Source of the DNA: Neurospora tetraspora
Taxonomy: Eukaryota; Ascomycota; Sordariomycetes; Sordariales; Sordariaceae
Assembly: GCF_033439725.1 (NCBI RefSeq)
Contig: NW_026944384.1
Coordinates: 5,084,001-5,148,000 of the forward strand
Length of the DNA stretch: 64,000 bases
Direction: 5' to 3'
Made by a program: the position numbers and the translations under genes. Below the pieces are notes generated by a model, which saw nothing but the letters and a program-made list of their open reading frames with translations, was not told the origin of the DNA and did no database searches. This document shows, piece after piece, positions 37,264 through 49,286 of this stretch (position 1 is its first letter; the number at the start of each line of letters is the position of its first letter).

Positions 37264-40200
37264 ATGTTGCGCCGATTAGCTTCTGTAAGGCACACCAACG
37301 GCCACAGGACCCCCGACGACCAGGAGCCCATGTCCCCCTCGCCTGGAGATGATGTCCCCCACCCGGAGACGACCAAGAGTGCCTCTGGAGCGCTCGCCAG
37401 CGTCTTCAAGGGGTTGGCTGGCGGAAAGCTAACCAAGCCACCGCCCCCTCTACAACCGCCCATGGCCACCGTGACGACTGTTGCTTCTCAGCCCTCTCGC
37501 GATCGCTCCGATGCCTTGCCCGTCACGTCCGTCTTGCGTGGCCTCCCCCAGCAGCACATGGAGCACTTTGCGCGGTTGAAGACGGGGCAGTTGAACGACC
37601 GCATCGCTGCAGCAAATGCTCTTCGCTATGCGATTACCGAATTCCCTTTGAATCCCGTAAGCAGAGCCCCGACCTGCTCATGGCGTAGACGCCGTTACTA
37701 ATGTACAGGATCAGATCATGGAGGTATGGAATGCCGCAAAGGACCTAATCGATGGTGACAATCCAGAGAACGCTCGGGTTGCTGGATGGAGACTGCTGAC
37801 CGAGTGCGTCAAAAACACATCTGCCACGGATTTCGAACGGAGAGAATACTTCCGGACTCTGACTGCACAAACCGCCCACCTCGACGACTTCCATCTGCAG
37901 CTGGAAGCATTAGAATATCTCACCAACCGCGGCCGAAACGTCGCAGGCTTCTACTACGACATTTTCCCCTTGTTGACTGTGTGGCTTGCCAATACCTTCG
38001 ATGCTGCCAGACTTGCCAGGAGGGCCAACAAATCGGCCAAGGGAAAGACGCTAGTGACAGTCGAGGACCAAAGTTTCTCGCGCTTATTCGCCCTCATCAG
38101 AGATGTCATCAAGTTCAACTTCAAGTACGCTTCGGATGCTGTCGTTGGTCGATTGATGGACAACCTGCTAGAAATATGTAACAAGACAAGTCAAGAGGAT
38201 GATCTGGCGGCTTGCATCAGCGTCATTGATGCCATGGTCACCTTTGGCTCGATCCCCAATGGGAAACTGAAAGATTGCATTCAGGTCCTGAGCTCCATCC
38301 ATTGCTTGGTTCCCAGCCGGCAAAAGGATGCGTGGCATACGCTCTCCAATATTTGCAGGTCGCATCACGGTCAATCCACCGTAAGGATTCTGTTGGACGT
38401 ATTACGCAATGCTCCGGCTGCTCCTGACAAAGAAAGGGATAGGGACGTGATTCGGGATATCAGGGGTGCGCTTACGGTCTTGAAGAAGCTCCTTGGAAAA
38501 TCCGCCGAAAAAGGCTATCCAGGTGTTCCATTGGCGCTGCTAGTTGACGGACTGGCCAACGTCTGCACGAGCAGTTCCTCTAGGGTCTCCACTGAAATCC
38601 TGAGGCTGGTCAACTCTCTGTTCGACGATGGCGACGGAATCATCAATCCTCTCATCGCCGAAGAGCACTGGTCACCAATCTTTTCCGTGGCTGCTCAGTG
38701 TGCCGCTAAGAGCGTCCCGGCAGTCCTGAAAGATGTTGATCCGTCGATTCCGCAACCATCCGCTCCGAAAGACGATCATGAGAGTGGGGATAATATCAAC
38801 TATCAGCTCAGAACCTTCATCAATCGCGTCGAAAAGCTGCTGACAGAAGAGAAACCCGATTTCTTCCAGCGGGACGAGTGCATGAGATTTCTTGCCGAGG
38901 TGCACCGTGTCCTACCGGATTCTGCTGCGGCACTTTTGCTTGATCATCTTAAAGAATTTCGCAGCTGTTATCCATCCGAAGTCGACTGGAAGAAGAACCT
39001 TGAGCTTGTCTTGGAAGGCATCTATCTTGATCGGGGTCGCTCTGCGCCTACTCGCATACAGGCTCTTGCGATGGTCATCGAAATATACGATTTCCTCTGC
39101 CTTGTACGGGATCTTGTAGAAGAGGAGAGTATCTTTGATCTCGTCAAGCGAGTACTATCCGGCATGTCCGTGGAGACCGACGCAGTTGTCCTACAGGAAA
39201 CTGTCACGTTTATGGTAAGGGTCGCCGAGACAGCTGGAGCAGAGCAGTTCGACTTCATCTTGGACACTTTCAAAAATATAGTCTGCAAAGAGGTAGATGA
39301 GCCAACCCCCTCTACAGCGGTCCAAAAGTCTAGCGGTACGCAACAGATCTCCGATCAGCCCGTCGAGGTTGGCGGTCCATCTTTACCCAACGTCGTGACG
39401 AAAGGGTACGTCCGGATATTCATGAGATCAATGGATGTTGATGCATCGAAAGCGGTCAAAACGTTCAATACCCTCATCCATATCGCAGGCTCAACCACCT
39501 GTGAAACGGATGCTCGCTTAACGGCGATGAAGCTCTTGTTTCGCCTCAGAGCGGATTTTGAGTATCGCGTTTACGTCACTCCTCATGTCGAAAATGAAAG
39601 CATTGCTGCTAGTCTTTACAGAACCGATGCGTCGTTTGCGCGTAAGGCAGCCGAAGACGCAGCTCATCCACCCCGTCTTGGAAGGCTAGATCAAACCGGG
39701 TCCCCTCGACCACCGATTCGGGGTGCATCATATATGCCGGGACAGACAGTGGAGAGGTCCGGGCCTATCAGACCTTTGCAGCAGCCTAGGCAAATACCAT
39801 ACCAAGGACAGCGATTATGGTCCCTGCCCGATCCAGAGGCCTTACCAGAGACTCCTCGGAGTACGCCAAGCCATCTCCTCTTTTCGTATACCGAGGGCGC
39901 GGATGGTGAGGCATCCACGGAAGCCTCGAACGCGGTTTTGAAGATGAGCTCTTGGTTGAATACTCTGCTCAACATCTTCCATCAGGGATCCGATTGGGAG
40001 ATTTATAGCTTTATCATTGCGCATTTACCGGCACAGCTCAGTGATCACCCAATATTCCAGGACGCCATCCCACAGTTGCAAGAACTTCGAGGACACATCT
40101 GCGAGGTAATCCGGACCAACCGTTTTCAAGAGCCACCACTTGTGTCAGGTCTACGACGTCCAGATGTCGCCAACTGCCTGTTCCACTCGCTCACCATGCT

Positions 40201-42283
40201 CGTCAGCTACCATCAACACTTCCAGAAGCTTGATGAGGATGAAATCGTGAGAGCCTTCCTGCATGGCATTGCCGACAAGACGGCAAAGACTTGTATACAC
40301 GGCTTATCGATCTGCTGTTACGAGCTACCCTTATCCGTGAGCAAATCACTTGACATGATTCTCACAAGAATGTCACAAGTCATCACCCAACCTTTTGTGG
40401 CGATGCATTTGCTCGAATTTCTGGCTTGTCTCAGTCGCTTGCCTGCTCTTTATTCAAACTTCCGAGACGAAGACTACCGCGTCGTCTTTGGCATTTGCTT
40501 TCGGTATCTTCAATATGTCCGGGACAAGAAGCACCACGCTCGTAGCACGACGCACATGAGCGAGCCTTCAACGCCCAACATCGTTGTATCCGGTAGTCCG
40601 GACTTTCTTGCCCAGCAGGCCATTACGGATGATCTTCCCCAATACGTGTACGCGCTTGCGTATCATGTCATCACGTTCTGGTTCTTGGCAGTCAAGATGC
40701 CCGATCGTCTTGGCCATATAAGCTGGATTGCCAAAAACTTGTTTACCGATGTTGATGGTAGCGCCAGTAACGAGGAGCAAGCACAGATTACTCTCGATTT
40801 CATGCAGCGTGTGGCATTCTCGGATGCAAGCGATTCGGCGCATGATCCTTTGTTCAACAGGGAGAACTTTGGTGAGATTCAACAAAAACGATGGATTATT
40901 GGAAACAGCATCGTCACGGTCAAACAAGCCAAGGAGTCGGGCTGGGCTGAGATCACAAGGCGCTACCCTTCAGGAACATCGTCCTACGCAGTTCGTGTTG
41001 AGTTCACACCGATGACGGCTCAGCGCGCTGCAGATAGCTCGGACGATGCAGCCTGGGATGGACGTTTCCAAATGGGTACAACTCTGCTCCCCAGCCATGT
41101 CTTCCTGCAGCTCTTGGCTCCGATGCCGCAGATGTCTGACCCAGCAGCACGTCCAGTTCCCTTGCCGGACGAAGAAGCAATCGATCGGGCCATTCGTCTG
41201 TTTGACAGAAACTCGGCCGTCGATGGACACAAGGTTGGAGTGATCTACATCGGTGAAGGGCAGACGGATGAAGTTGAGATACTAGCCAATACTATCGGCG
41301 GACCTGACTACCACGAATTCCTCGATGGCCTTGGCGTCTTGACGCGGCTTAAGGGGGCGAACTTCAACACCCAGGGACTGGACCGGGAATACGGCACGGA
41401 CGGCGAATACACGTATTGCTGGCGTGACAGAGTGTCGGAGATCATATTCCATGTGATCACGCAGATGCCTACAGACCTGGAACGCGACCCCCGGTGCACG
41501 GCCAAGAAGCGGCACATAGGGAACGACTTTGTGAACATCGTTTTTAACGATTCTGGGTTGCCATTCAAGTTCGACACCTTCCCTTCTCAGTTCAACTACG
41601 TGTACATCGTGATCACGCCGACTCCACGTCACTCGTTTGCTTCGGCAAGACTGATGGCAAAGCAGCGAGAGGAGGAGGGCAGGAAGGCCTCTACGCCCTT
41701 CTACGTGGTGCAGGTCATGAGCCAGCCAGGCTTCCCGGAGATCTCGCCGGCCGCCGAGCCCAAGGTGGTCAGTCTCACGGCGCTTCCAACATTTGTTCGC
41801 CTGCTCGCACTCAACGCCTCGGTCTTTTCGCAAATCTGGGCCACCAGGGAGGTTGGTGAACACGTTTCATCTTGGCGCAACCGACTGCGAGAGATCAACC
41901 GACTGCGCGAGCGCTATGGTACAAAGTCAGCTCAGCAGCAGCCAAACTCGTCTCCGCCGCCTAACATGCTTGGCGGAGGCGGCGGCGGACTGGGTTTGTC
42001 TGTGACTTCCCCTCTGGCTTCCGGTGGTCAAGGTGGCATAACGCAACAGTCATTGCTCGGACAGGATATCGGGGCATCGAGACCGGTAAACGCCGTGAGG
42101 GACAGCTTTACGAGCTTGCGCAGGTCTAGTGTGGCTACGTTCTTTACGAATAATAGCGCGGCGGACCCGACGTCGCACCGGTCTTCGATGCTGTCGACTA
42201 CCACGCCGGATACGGAGGTTATGTTCCCAGCTCATGGAGCGGACGCACTTATTGAGTCGGTTGATTTCTCTAAGTGGACTTAA
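37264..42283 (+). CDS. tsc2: Tuberin (Tsc2), Rap/Ran-GAP domain protein, Rheb GTPase activator
   Basis: Exon 1 is 37264-37656 and exon 2 is 37709-42283 (1655 aa). The intron has a GTAAGC donor, a TTACTAAT branch-like site and a TACAG acceptor; it joins EFPLNP to DQIMEVWNAAKDLIDGD. Most of the protein is a helical-repeat tuberin region (AGWRLLTECVKN, LDHLKEFRSCYPSEVDWKKN). The GAP domain spans ~1300-1540: ILANTIGGPDYHEFLDGLG, YTYCWRDRVSEIIFHVITQM, then KKRHIGNDFVNIVFNDSG, whose GND asparagine matches the catalytic asparagine thumb of human tuberin. A Ser/Gly-rich tail follows. With Tsc1 (not in this window) it should restrain Rheb and TORC1 according to amino-acid supply; in S. pombe it also affects amino-acid permease sorting. 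Length lies between the S. pombe and human proteins. Confidence 0.95.
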
Positions 42284-44876
42284 ATAATATGATTCTGGCT
42301 GGACGCGGAGAATTGGAGGGACGCATTTGCATAAAGGAGCCAAAAAAAAAAAGATAACAGACATATAATGGTTAATATTGATTACAAACAGAGGGGGAAT
42401 TCGGCAGAACACACAGGAGTCGAAAAGCAATGAAGATTTGAGAAGAAGGAGAAGAAGAAGCAGAGATTCTAATACAGTTTGGGTGGGTGGATTGATTGAT
42501 TGGATGGGGTATGTATAGAAGCGGAGAGCGGCAGTCTGTCTTTAGGAGTGAACCCAAAAAAAATCGGTGTGTGTATCTGTGGGTGAAGTAATCTTCAAAG
42601 GGAGGTATGAAAAGAAAAAAGCAGATGAACGAACGTATTAGGGAGAAGCTTGGCTCGCTGCTGATTGAAAGCATTTGTTCTCGGCGACATTGGTTCCGGA
42701 ATGAAAGCCGGAGATAGTTGGGGTCTGGGAAGTTTGTATCATGGGTGGTTAGGTTTCAGAAAGACAAAATCGGCGAGGCGTGTGTAGAATGCAGAGGATT
42801 CAAAAATGGAGTTGTACCTAGTACTTGACCTGGAAGAAGGTGCGGTGCTGCTACTCCTTCTAAAATTGAACATCGTACATTTGGAAGGAGCCAACATCAG
42901 GAGGCTTCCTTTTGGGGTGCGAGATGGCAGTCACTCCACGTCATGACTTTTCTCTCCTCTCTCCCTGTCTCTTCACTTTTCCTCCCGCTTTCTTTTTGAT
43001 CTTCTTCTCATCCTTTCACCTTGAGGTACCTGAACTCAACAAGAAGTGACTAGTGTTACTTCCACTTCAGTTGTTGTCCTTCGGAGTCGCCCAAGTCGAG
43101 TCACTTCGAGCTGCTAATTCGAACCACCCACCCTCTCACCCAGTTTGCGTTCCTTGAGATGCTTTCCCTTCTTCCATTTTCTTGTTTTGCCCTCTCCACG
43201 CCTTTTCAACATGATTGAGACGATCTCCAAAGCCCCATCGCTTTCATCCGTTCTTTTCTTCAGACAAGCCCACAAAGACTCCCCTATGTTATATCTACCA
43301 CTGCAAGTTACCCAGCATAAAATCAACATTCCTTCCATCCTTCTCTCTCTGCTCCACACCTCATTTCGCATCGTCTACGTAGGCAGAGGCATTCTTCAAG
43401 ACACTCCAACACGTGTGAAGAAGAGCCCCTGGAAGAATGAATCTCGGGGCATCATCACCAACGAAGTTAGATTCTCCCATCGGATATGATTGGTCCACTA
43501 ATCCACTTACACTTACACCCCCTACCCTTTACCTACAAGAACCTCGGGCCCCCCCCACGATTCCACGAATCTCCCTGAGCCCGAGTTTCGGTCGACACTC
43601 AGTCCCCGATCCCTTCATTTGTTCGCGATCGTTCGTTCGTTCGTTCGCTTGTGTAGGCAAGTCGGGGGACGGGAAGTTCCATCTATGTAAGTACCCGTGG
43701 ATATAGGGTGGCTTTTTCACCCATCCCCACTCTCCTATACTACGCAGTACAAAACTTACGACAAAACTTACGATTTGAGACGTTACCCATGCCGGCCTTG
43801 TGGGTTAGACTAGACTCAGGACTCAAGTTCGTTTTCTTCTAGAAGACGAGAGGGAGAGAAAGTGAATGAGACAGATGTCGGTACTTAGCTGCAGCCGATA
43901 CCGACCCGATGGACCGGGACCAGTATGTACTACTACCGGTACTTGGGTGAAGTGCCGAGGGGACGCTGAGAAGTTGTCGTGCTTTCCTCCCACCTTCTTT
44001 TGTTTTTGTTTTCTTCCGTATTTGGTTTTGCCGGTACATAGGCCATGCCGAGGTCGGACCTGAGCCAGTTCTTCAATACCACCAAAGGGTCCGAAGGTCA
44101 ACCGAAATCTGCAACTCCGGAAAATCTGGGGGATGTTGATCCTTCTTGATCCTGTCTCTCGCGTGTCACGCGTGTGTCCTGCTTACACAGTGAAACAGAA
44201 CATGAGTGTACCCTGTCTTTTTTCTTGTGATGTTTGTTTGTGTGTGTAAGTGCCCCTGCTGTGGATCAAGTCGATCGACTGCGGTGGGTTGGTGAACAGG
44301 AAGGAAGGGACGACAGAGATTCCTCGGGACGTAACTATTCCGTTCAACCCTCTTCGAGGCCAGAGCTCACCCACAAGCCGACCATTGTGTACCCATCTTT
44401 TTTTTTTTGTAGGACTTCTTTCCCGCGTCAGTGCATCACCTCCGGAATTGGCTACCCACTTCACCACTGAGGCGCCGTATGCTCATTACTACCTAATTCG
44501 GTTGTCCTGTCCCGTCGGTTAACTGTCCGGATCCACCGAACGATGGAACGCCTCACCATCGATCGATACCATCATCAGCCCAGAAAACTCGCCAAATCCA
44601 CCCAACTGAGGAGTTGGCGAGTTTTCTGGGCTGATGTCCCCGTTTTCCACTCCAGTGTGTCTGTGAGGTCTAGGCAAAATTACGGCGTTGCAACGGTAAC
44701 AGAGTTGATTGAATGTGGAGACTTCAAGTTGCAAGCCGAGGAAAGAAGGAACTGGGGAACCGAAAAGGAAATTTGAAGAAACGGGAGATGACCAGTGATG
44801 AACAAGCGGGATGGGTGAATGGATGGATGATTGAATAATGGCCATGGGTAAGGGAATTAGAAAGTTTTTAGAACCT
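42284..44876. other. Intergenic region downstream of tsc2
   Basis: The 2.6 kb contain the tsc2 3' end, microsatellite-like CGTT repeats near 43630-43650, and short overlapping ORFs with no recognisable domain. The only clear structure is a perfect hairpin at 44573-44636, listed separately. Confidence 0.5.
44573..44636. repeat. Perfect 23-bp inverted repeat (hairpin, 18-nt loop)
   Basis: Arms 44573-44595 and 44614-44636 are exact reverse complements (CATCAGCCCAGAAAACTCGC...). The 18-base spacer itself contains CCAACT...AGTTGG, which allows a nested or alternative stem. It is not part of a recognised gene. It could be a foldback element, a hairpin RNA source or a terminator-like structure. Confidence 0.9.
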
Positions 44877-45155
44877 TCCAATCCTACCTTCGAAAAAAGC
44901 CGAGATTTCAAGTACCGTGGGTGGTGTGTTTTCGGTGCACATGAGCTGAGTGTCATCATGGGTACCGCTTTTACCCAGTCGTAAGAGATTTACTGAACCT
45001 GGCAGTTTTGGTGAGAAGGAAGCATATGCACGGCGGGATTAGCTGCATATGAGGAATCAGTCCAATGGGATCCTCTCATCTTCCTAGCTAGCGCCTTTGG
45101 TAAATCTCTTACGACTGAGTAAAAGCGGTAGTGTATCCGTTCGTTGTTGAGACGT
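44877..45155 (+). repeat. Diverged direct repeat, copy 1 (interrupted by a MITE)
   Basis: The sequence from CCAATCCTACCTTCG through TTTCAAGTACCGTGGGTGGTG and GAGCTGAG...CATCATGGG is repeated in diverged form at 45231-45350. This copy is split at CATCATGGG-TA by the 164-bp inverted-repeat element and resumes with GTGTATCCGTTCGTTGTTGAGAC. Confidence 0.8.
44965..45128. mobile_element. 164-bp MITE with 29-bp terminal inverted repeats and TA target duplication
   Basis: The ends CCGCTTTTACCCAGTCGTAA... (44965-44993) and the reverse complement at 45100-45128 agree at all but one position. Both ends abut TA (44963-44964 and 45129-45130), the signature of Tc1/mariner-type insertion. The neighbouring repeat copy at 45231-45350 carries the same flanks with a single TA (45326-45327) and no insert, so it serves as a natural empty site. 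The element has no coding capacity and is presumably mobilised in trans. Confidence 0.85.
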
Positions 45156-45230
45156 TTGACGCAAAAAATCGTACGTTTGAACACCTGACACGGCATTTGA
45201 GGTTGCTTACAAGTAGAAGGTTCTTGAGAC

Positions 45231-45350
45231 ATTCAAATCCTACGTTGGAAGAAGCCTAGGTAGGTTTCAAGTACCGTCCGTGGGTAGTGTTGTCGGCTTG
45301 TCGGTGAGCTGAGGGCCATCATGGGTATTGTATCCGAACGTAGTTGAGAC
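45231..45350 (+). repeat. Diverged direct repeat, copy 2 (empty site)
   Basis: It matches copy 1 from ATTCAAATCCTACG to TTGTATCCGAACGTAGTTGAGAC, uninterrupted at CATCATGGGTATTGTATCC. Similarity fades beyond, although a GACAC...TTGAGG motif after each copy suggests that the original duplication was longer. Confidence 0.75.
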
Positions 45351-45750
45351 AATGAAGGGGAGGTTGACGGGTCTTGGCGGCGGAGGTGAGTGAGTTGACA
45401 CAGAACTTGAGGATATCGAAAAACCTAATACAGAATAGACGTAAGGGTTAGAGAGCCCGGCTCGGCTTTAGGGTGATGGATGGATGGCAAAATTTGGTTT
45501 TTGTTGATATTCTTGACAGAAAGAAGGAAGATAGGTATCACTGGCTGGTCTAACGCACACCTCTAATCATCCCAAACGTTCATGCTCATTAAATCCCCTA
45601 GACATCGTTCGTTTTGGTATCCAGAAACCCCCAAATATGTGTACACATTTTCGAACATTACAACGTATGAAATCGTCCTCGTATCGTTTTTTGCTTCTCG
45701 GAAATTTGTGAATTTTGTGTTGTTGTATGCGCAGAAAAAGAACCCATCCG

Positions 45751-47072
45751 CTATTCTCGCGAAATAATCACCTCGGTCTTCTTGTTAATACAGCCATCCA
45801 GAATAAACTCGGTGCTGTTATTGGCGCCCTTGCTCGCATGGCCCTCGACGCCGCCTTCAACGCTTCCGCCATCCATGTCGGTCATGCTGTCCAACTTCTC
45901 GCGCCCCTTGCTCTTGCCCGTCCTCCACGTCTGAAGGGCGTAGCGCGACCCTATCTCGTTCGGATATCCTGTCCCACGGGTTCGGCTTGAGGTACCGCCT
46001 GATCTCGATCTCTCGTTGAAGTACTTGATTAGGGGCGCCAGAGTCGGGACGTTCGTGACGATGATGCCGAGGTTGTTCTCGACGGTCGACCAAAGAATCA
46101 AAGGAGCGGAGTCGATGGGGTTTTCGAGGCGCTTGACCGTCTGGATGCGGATAATCTGGATAACGGTGATGAAGAGGCCGAATCCGAACATTCCAAGCAG
46201 AACGACCTTTTTTCGCGTCTGGATTTGGGATTTGAGGAGAACTGGGAATGGGAGAAGCATACTGCAGCAAGGCCGAACTGATTAGCGCGCGATGAGAGAT
46301 AGATTTGGATTTCAACTTACGCGATAATATCGAAAACCATCGTTAGCGACGCCATGCTAGTATAGAACGGCACTCCCTTAAGACATGTGCCGGGGATGCT
46401 ATAATCCCATTGTCGTGCCACGGGTTGGCAAAGGTTCAGCTGGACCAGCAAGAACGACAGATGAAACATGAAGCAAGAGATAATGACGCCCACGGTGGTG
46501 TACCAGTAACCGCCCTTGGGAATAAAACGAAGGTATGAGGTGAGCAAGGCGAGCTTGAAGCCGAAAATACTCGAGATATAACTGTGTTCAGGTCAGCACT
46601 TTTGGGATATCAGGTATAAGCTGGAAAGACGGGGGTTTGAACTAACAAAGGGGCGCCGATATATTGAAGCTGCGAGTCAAAAGTGTTAGTTACCAGGCTT
46701 CCGTCCAATGTCAACAAGAATAGGCACTTACGATATTGAAATTGTGCAGATTTTGGGATGGAAAATCTTCCATATCTACCAATCCTAAGCCCCATTTTGT
46801 CTCTGTATTCACTTGTTAGAGCAAGACGAGATAAATCTTTGTGGATTTCAAAGTTACTCACGAACGATTGTCACGACCGCAAAACCAGCCGCCGCGACCC
46901 ATGTGAGGATGATGACCCAGTCATCGAACCCGATAGCCTTGAGAATAAAGGCTCGCACGTAGGTTCGCAGACAAACAGTGATTAAGGAGAGAATGGTAAG
47001 GGCGATGGCAACGCCCGTGATCTGGTGGCCTATGGTAGGCGCATCGGCATCTGTGTTGTAGGTCCAGCCCAT
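45751..47072 (-). CDS. PTH11/rhodopsin-type fungal integral membrane protein (no CFEM domain)
   Basis: The exons are 47072-46862, 46802-46732, 46669-46647, 46581-46321 and 46261-45751, for 358 aa. The start is MGWTYNTDADAPTIGHQ. Membrane helices include GVAIALTILSLITVCLRTYV, the conserved FDDWVIILTWVAAAG, VGVIISCFMFHLSFLLVQL, FYTSMASLTMVFDIIAMLLP and VVLLGMFGFGLFITVIQIIR. TKWGLG and the LCQPVARQWD...GTCL loop are hallmarks of the fungal rhodopsin-domain family. The VENNLGIIVTNVPTLAPLIK motif precedes a hydrophilic cytoplasmic tail of about 90 residues. Exon 3 is a 23-nt microexon needed to keep the frame. The family is linked to surface sensing in plant pathogens; no ligand can be inferred. 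The 5' boundary could differ if an upstream exon exists. Confidence 0.85.
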
Positions 47073-49217
47073 CTTGGCGGAACGACGGCGGTTCACGACA
47101 ACGCCGCAGCGGGAGCCGGGAGCGAGATGTGGACCAAAAAGCGAGGAGAGCTGGAATATTATATCGAATGCTGCTCTGTGCGCGCGTGGTCGAATGCACG
47201 TAACCAGGCTTTTTAGTGAGGGTGGAGAAGGTGTCGCTCCCGTCTAGCGAGATCTGATGTCGATCACCGTGGTTTTGCTCCTTCGGAGTGCTCCGAACTG
47301 AGACTGATGACCGGAAAGGTGGGCGAGGATCAACCACATCAAGGGCCCTGCCGTGAATAGAGGTATATAATTCTGGAACCCTTTTCAGAATGTAAACACG
47401 GTTGATCATGTAGGTGGGCAGTGTCACTACATAAGAGATTTGGCCTTCATCACCAACCCACCACCAAAATCTCTTGAAGCTCAGTGTTCCCAGTCTCCGC
47501 TGCCCTATTCTACCTAGGGCAGGCCAGGGGTCGGTCCGTCTACTCGTGAGTTATCGGAGAGGGTCTACATGTAACATCACACGCAGCAACTCCAGCGTGA
47601 AGCGAAGGAACAGAGCGGGGGGGAACCAGCCTTGTACCAGCGCGTTGCTTGTCCTGCAGGGAATGATAATGGCTAACATTAAAGACCCGTACGGGAGGTC
47701 TGTTTTCGGGCTGCTGTGCCCAGCGGACCTGGCGTCAGCTTGGCTGCAGCGGAGATGGACAGAAGAGTCTAGCAGAAGAAGATTTACCTTCCGTATGGCG
47801 TAATAGTGCGGCCTGCACGTGGTGTAGTGTACGAGATGGGCTTGGTGGTGGGTTGGTGAAGATGAGAAATCCGCTTGGATGACAACTTGGGCGCCTACGC
47901 TCCTGCTCCTGGTGTTCATCTGTAGGGCAAGACAAGACAGTAGCGAAGATGAAGGACTGGTTCCGGCACGTAGGCAGCCCCAAGGAGAGTTTTAGGATCG
48001 TTCCAAAGCTGTGCCCGAGGTGGCCTAGAACAGCGGAGTAGGTGAGCAGCCTAAACCGAAACCGAACCGCCTTTGATCATAGTCACTGTCCTATCATGTA
48101 GCGTATGTGATGCCACGGGGGACCGTCGGGATCCATCATGGTAGCCAAGCACGGGTTCTTTTGGCTAGAAACTCCGGCGAGGTCGATGAAGTGCAACGAC
48201 GTGGATCTTCCTTGTTGGAGTGCAGACTACCAGCTGCTCAGCCAAGTCATATCCGACCAAGTTGAAACGAACCTTCAAGGTCCTTTGCAATGCATGAACC
48301 GTTTACGAACTCGATCACCGAGTCATTTGTGTGTTGTCGTCCCACTTTCGACCCTGTTGAGCTGATTATAAGACGTAATAAGTCCATGTTTTCAAAGTTT
48401 GACACCCATGGCATCCCTCGGCATTCTGACAGACACTTCATGATTGTCGATGAAGCCAGGAGAATGAGGAATTCGAAATCGAGGGAAAGGGTCCAGCAGC
48501 AGCCGAGGCTATTCCATAGAGAGCTAGTACCTTGTTTACGCCTGTGATGGGATGCCGGGGCGATGTTCCTACCCAAGACCCAAGACCATGCGGTGACCCA
48601 CACGAGGGGATATTAAGTCCCGCAGGCCAATGCGAGGTGAAGAGGACAGGCGGGAGGACCTAACGGATTTGGCTAGGTCGTGATGGATGAACACTGAAAA
48701 AAAGTCTTCACTGAAAGTCTGCCACTCGGGGTCCACGCCATGAGCTAGACCTTTTTCAAGGAAGTCGAGCCGAGGATGGAGAGGAGGTGAAAAAGGGCAG
48801 GAAAAGAAAAAAAAAGGAGGACACGGGGTAGGTAGTAATATATGTCATATGTCTCAGTCGGCGACCCTGGGCGGAATGGAAGCCGCCAACAGTTTGACTT
48901 GGCTAGTGTAAGTATGGCGTAGAAGGACCGAAAGAAAAGGTCGAAGAAGGAATATGCCACGAGACACTTTGTAGGCAATTTCAGCTATTGCCTCATGTTC
49001 GGGCCGGATAAATCGACTGTGTGGAGCCTATACAAACTGACAGCCAAAACCCAAAGCTTGGCATCACTTGGCATCGCTCTTGAGCCGCAGCAACTTAAGT
49101 CCTCACTAAAAGACATTGTTTTGAACCACAACAACGAGAGCTCAAAACCACCTTTTTCAGAGCGTTGAACTCCCATTCACACGTGGGGGCCTCTCACCGG
49201 CCCCCTGCACCCCCGGA
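47073..49217. other. Intergenic region before the transposon-rich block
   Basis: The 2.1 kb of normal composition hold the upstream DNA of the membrane-protein gene and several ORFs of 60-170 codons with no recognisable motif. No inverted repeats or RNA genes were noticed. Composition changes abruptly at about 49.2 kb. Confidence 0.5.
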
Positions 49218-49263
49218 ACTAACCCTAACACTTAACCCTAACCGCTAACCCTAATATTAACCT
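49218..49263. repeat. Short interstitial telomere-like repeat (TAACCC)
   Basis: CTAACCCTAAC, TTAACCCTAAC, CTAACCCTAA and a final TTAACC occur within 45 bases, separated by one to four other bases. This is four degenerate units of the fungal telomere repeat in the C-rich orientation. It lies about 22 bases outside the left end of the RIP-damaged DNA transposon. Confidence 0.75.
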
Positions 49264-49286
49264 CGGGGGCAGCCCGCGAAAAGCTA

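Noticed and set aside
44420-44490. tRNA-like string (CTCAGTGGTGAAGTGGGTAG on the minus strand)
   Set aside because: It resembles an A box, but no B box or cloverleaf is found at the right distance.
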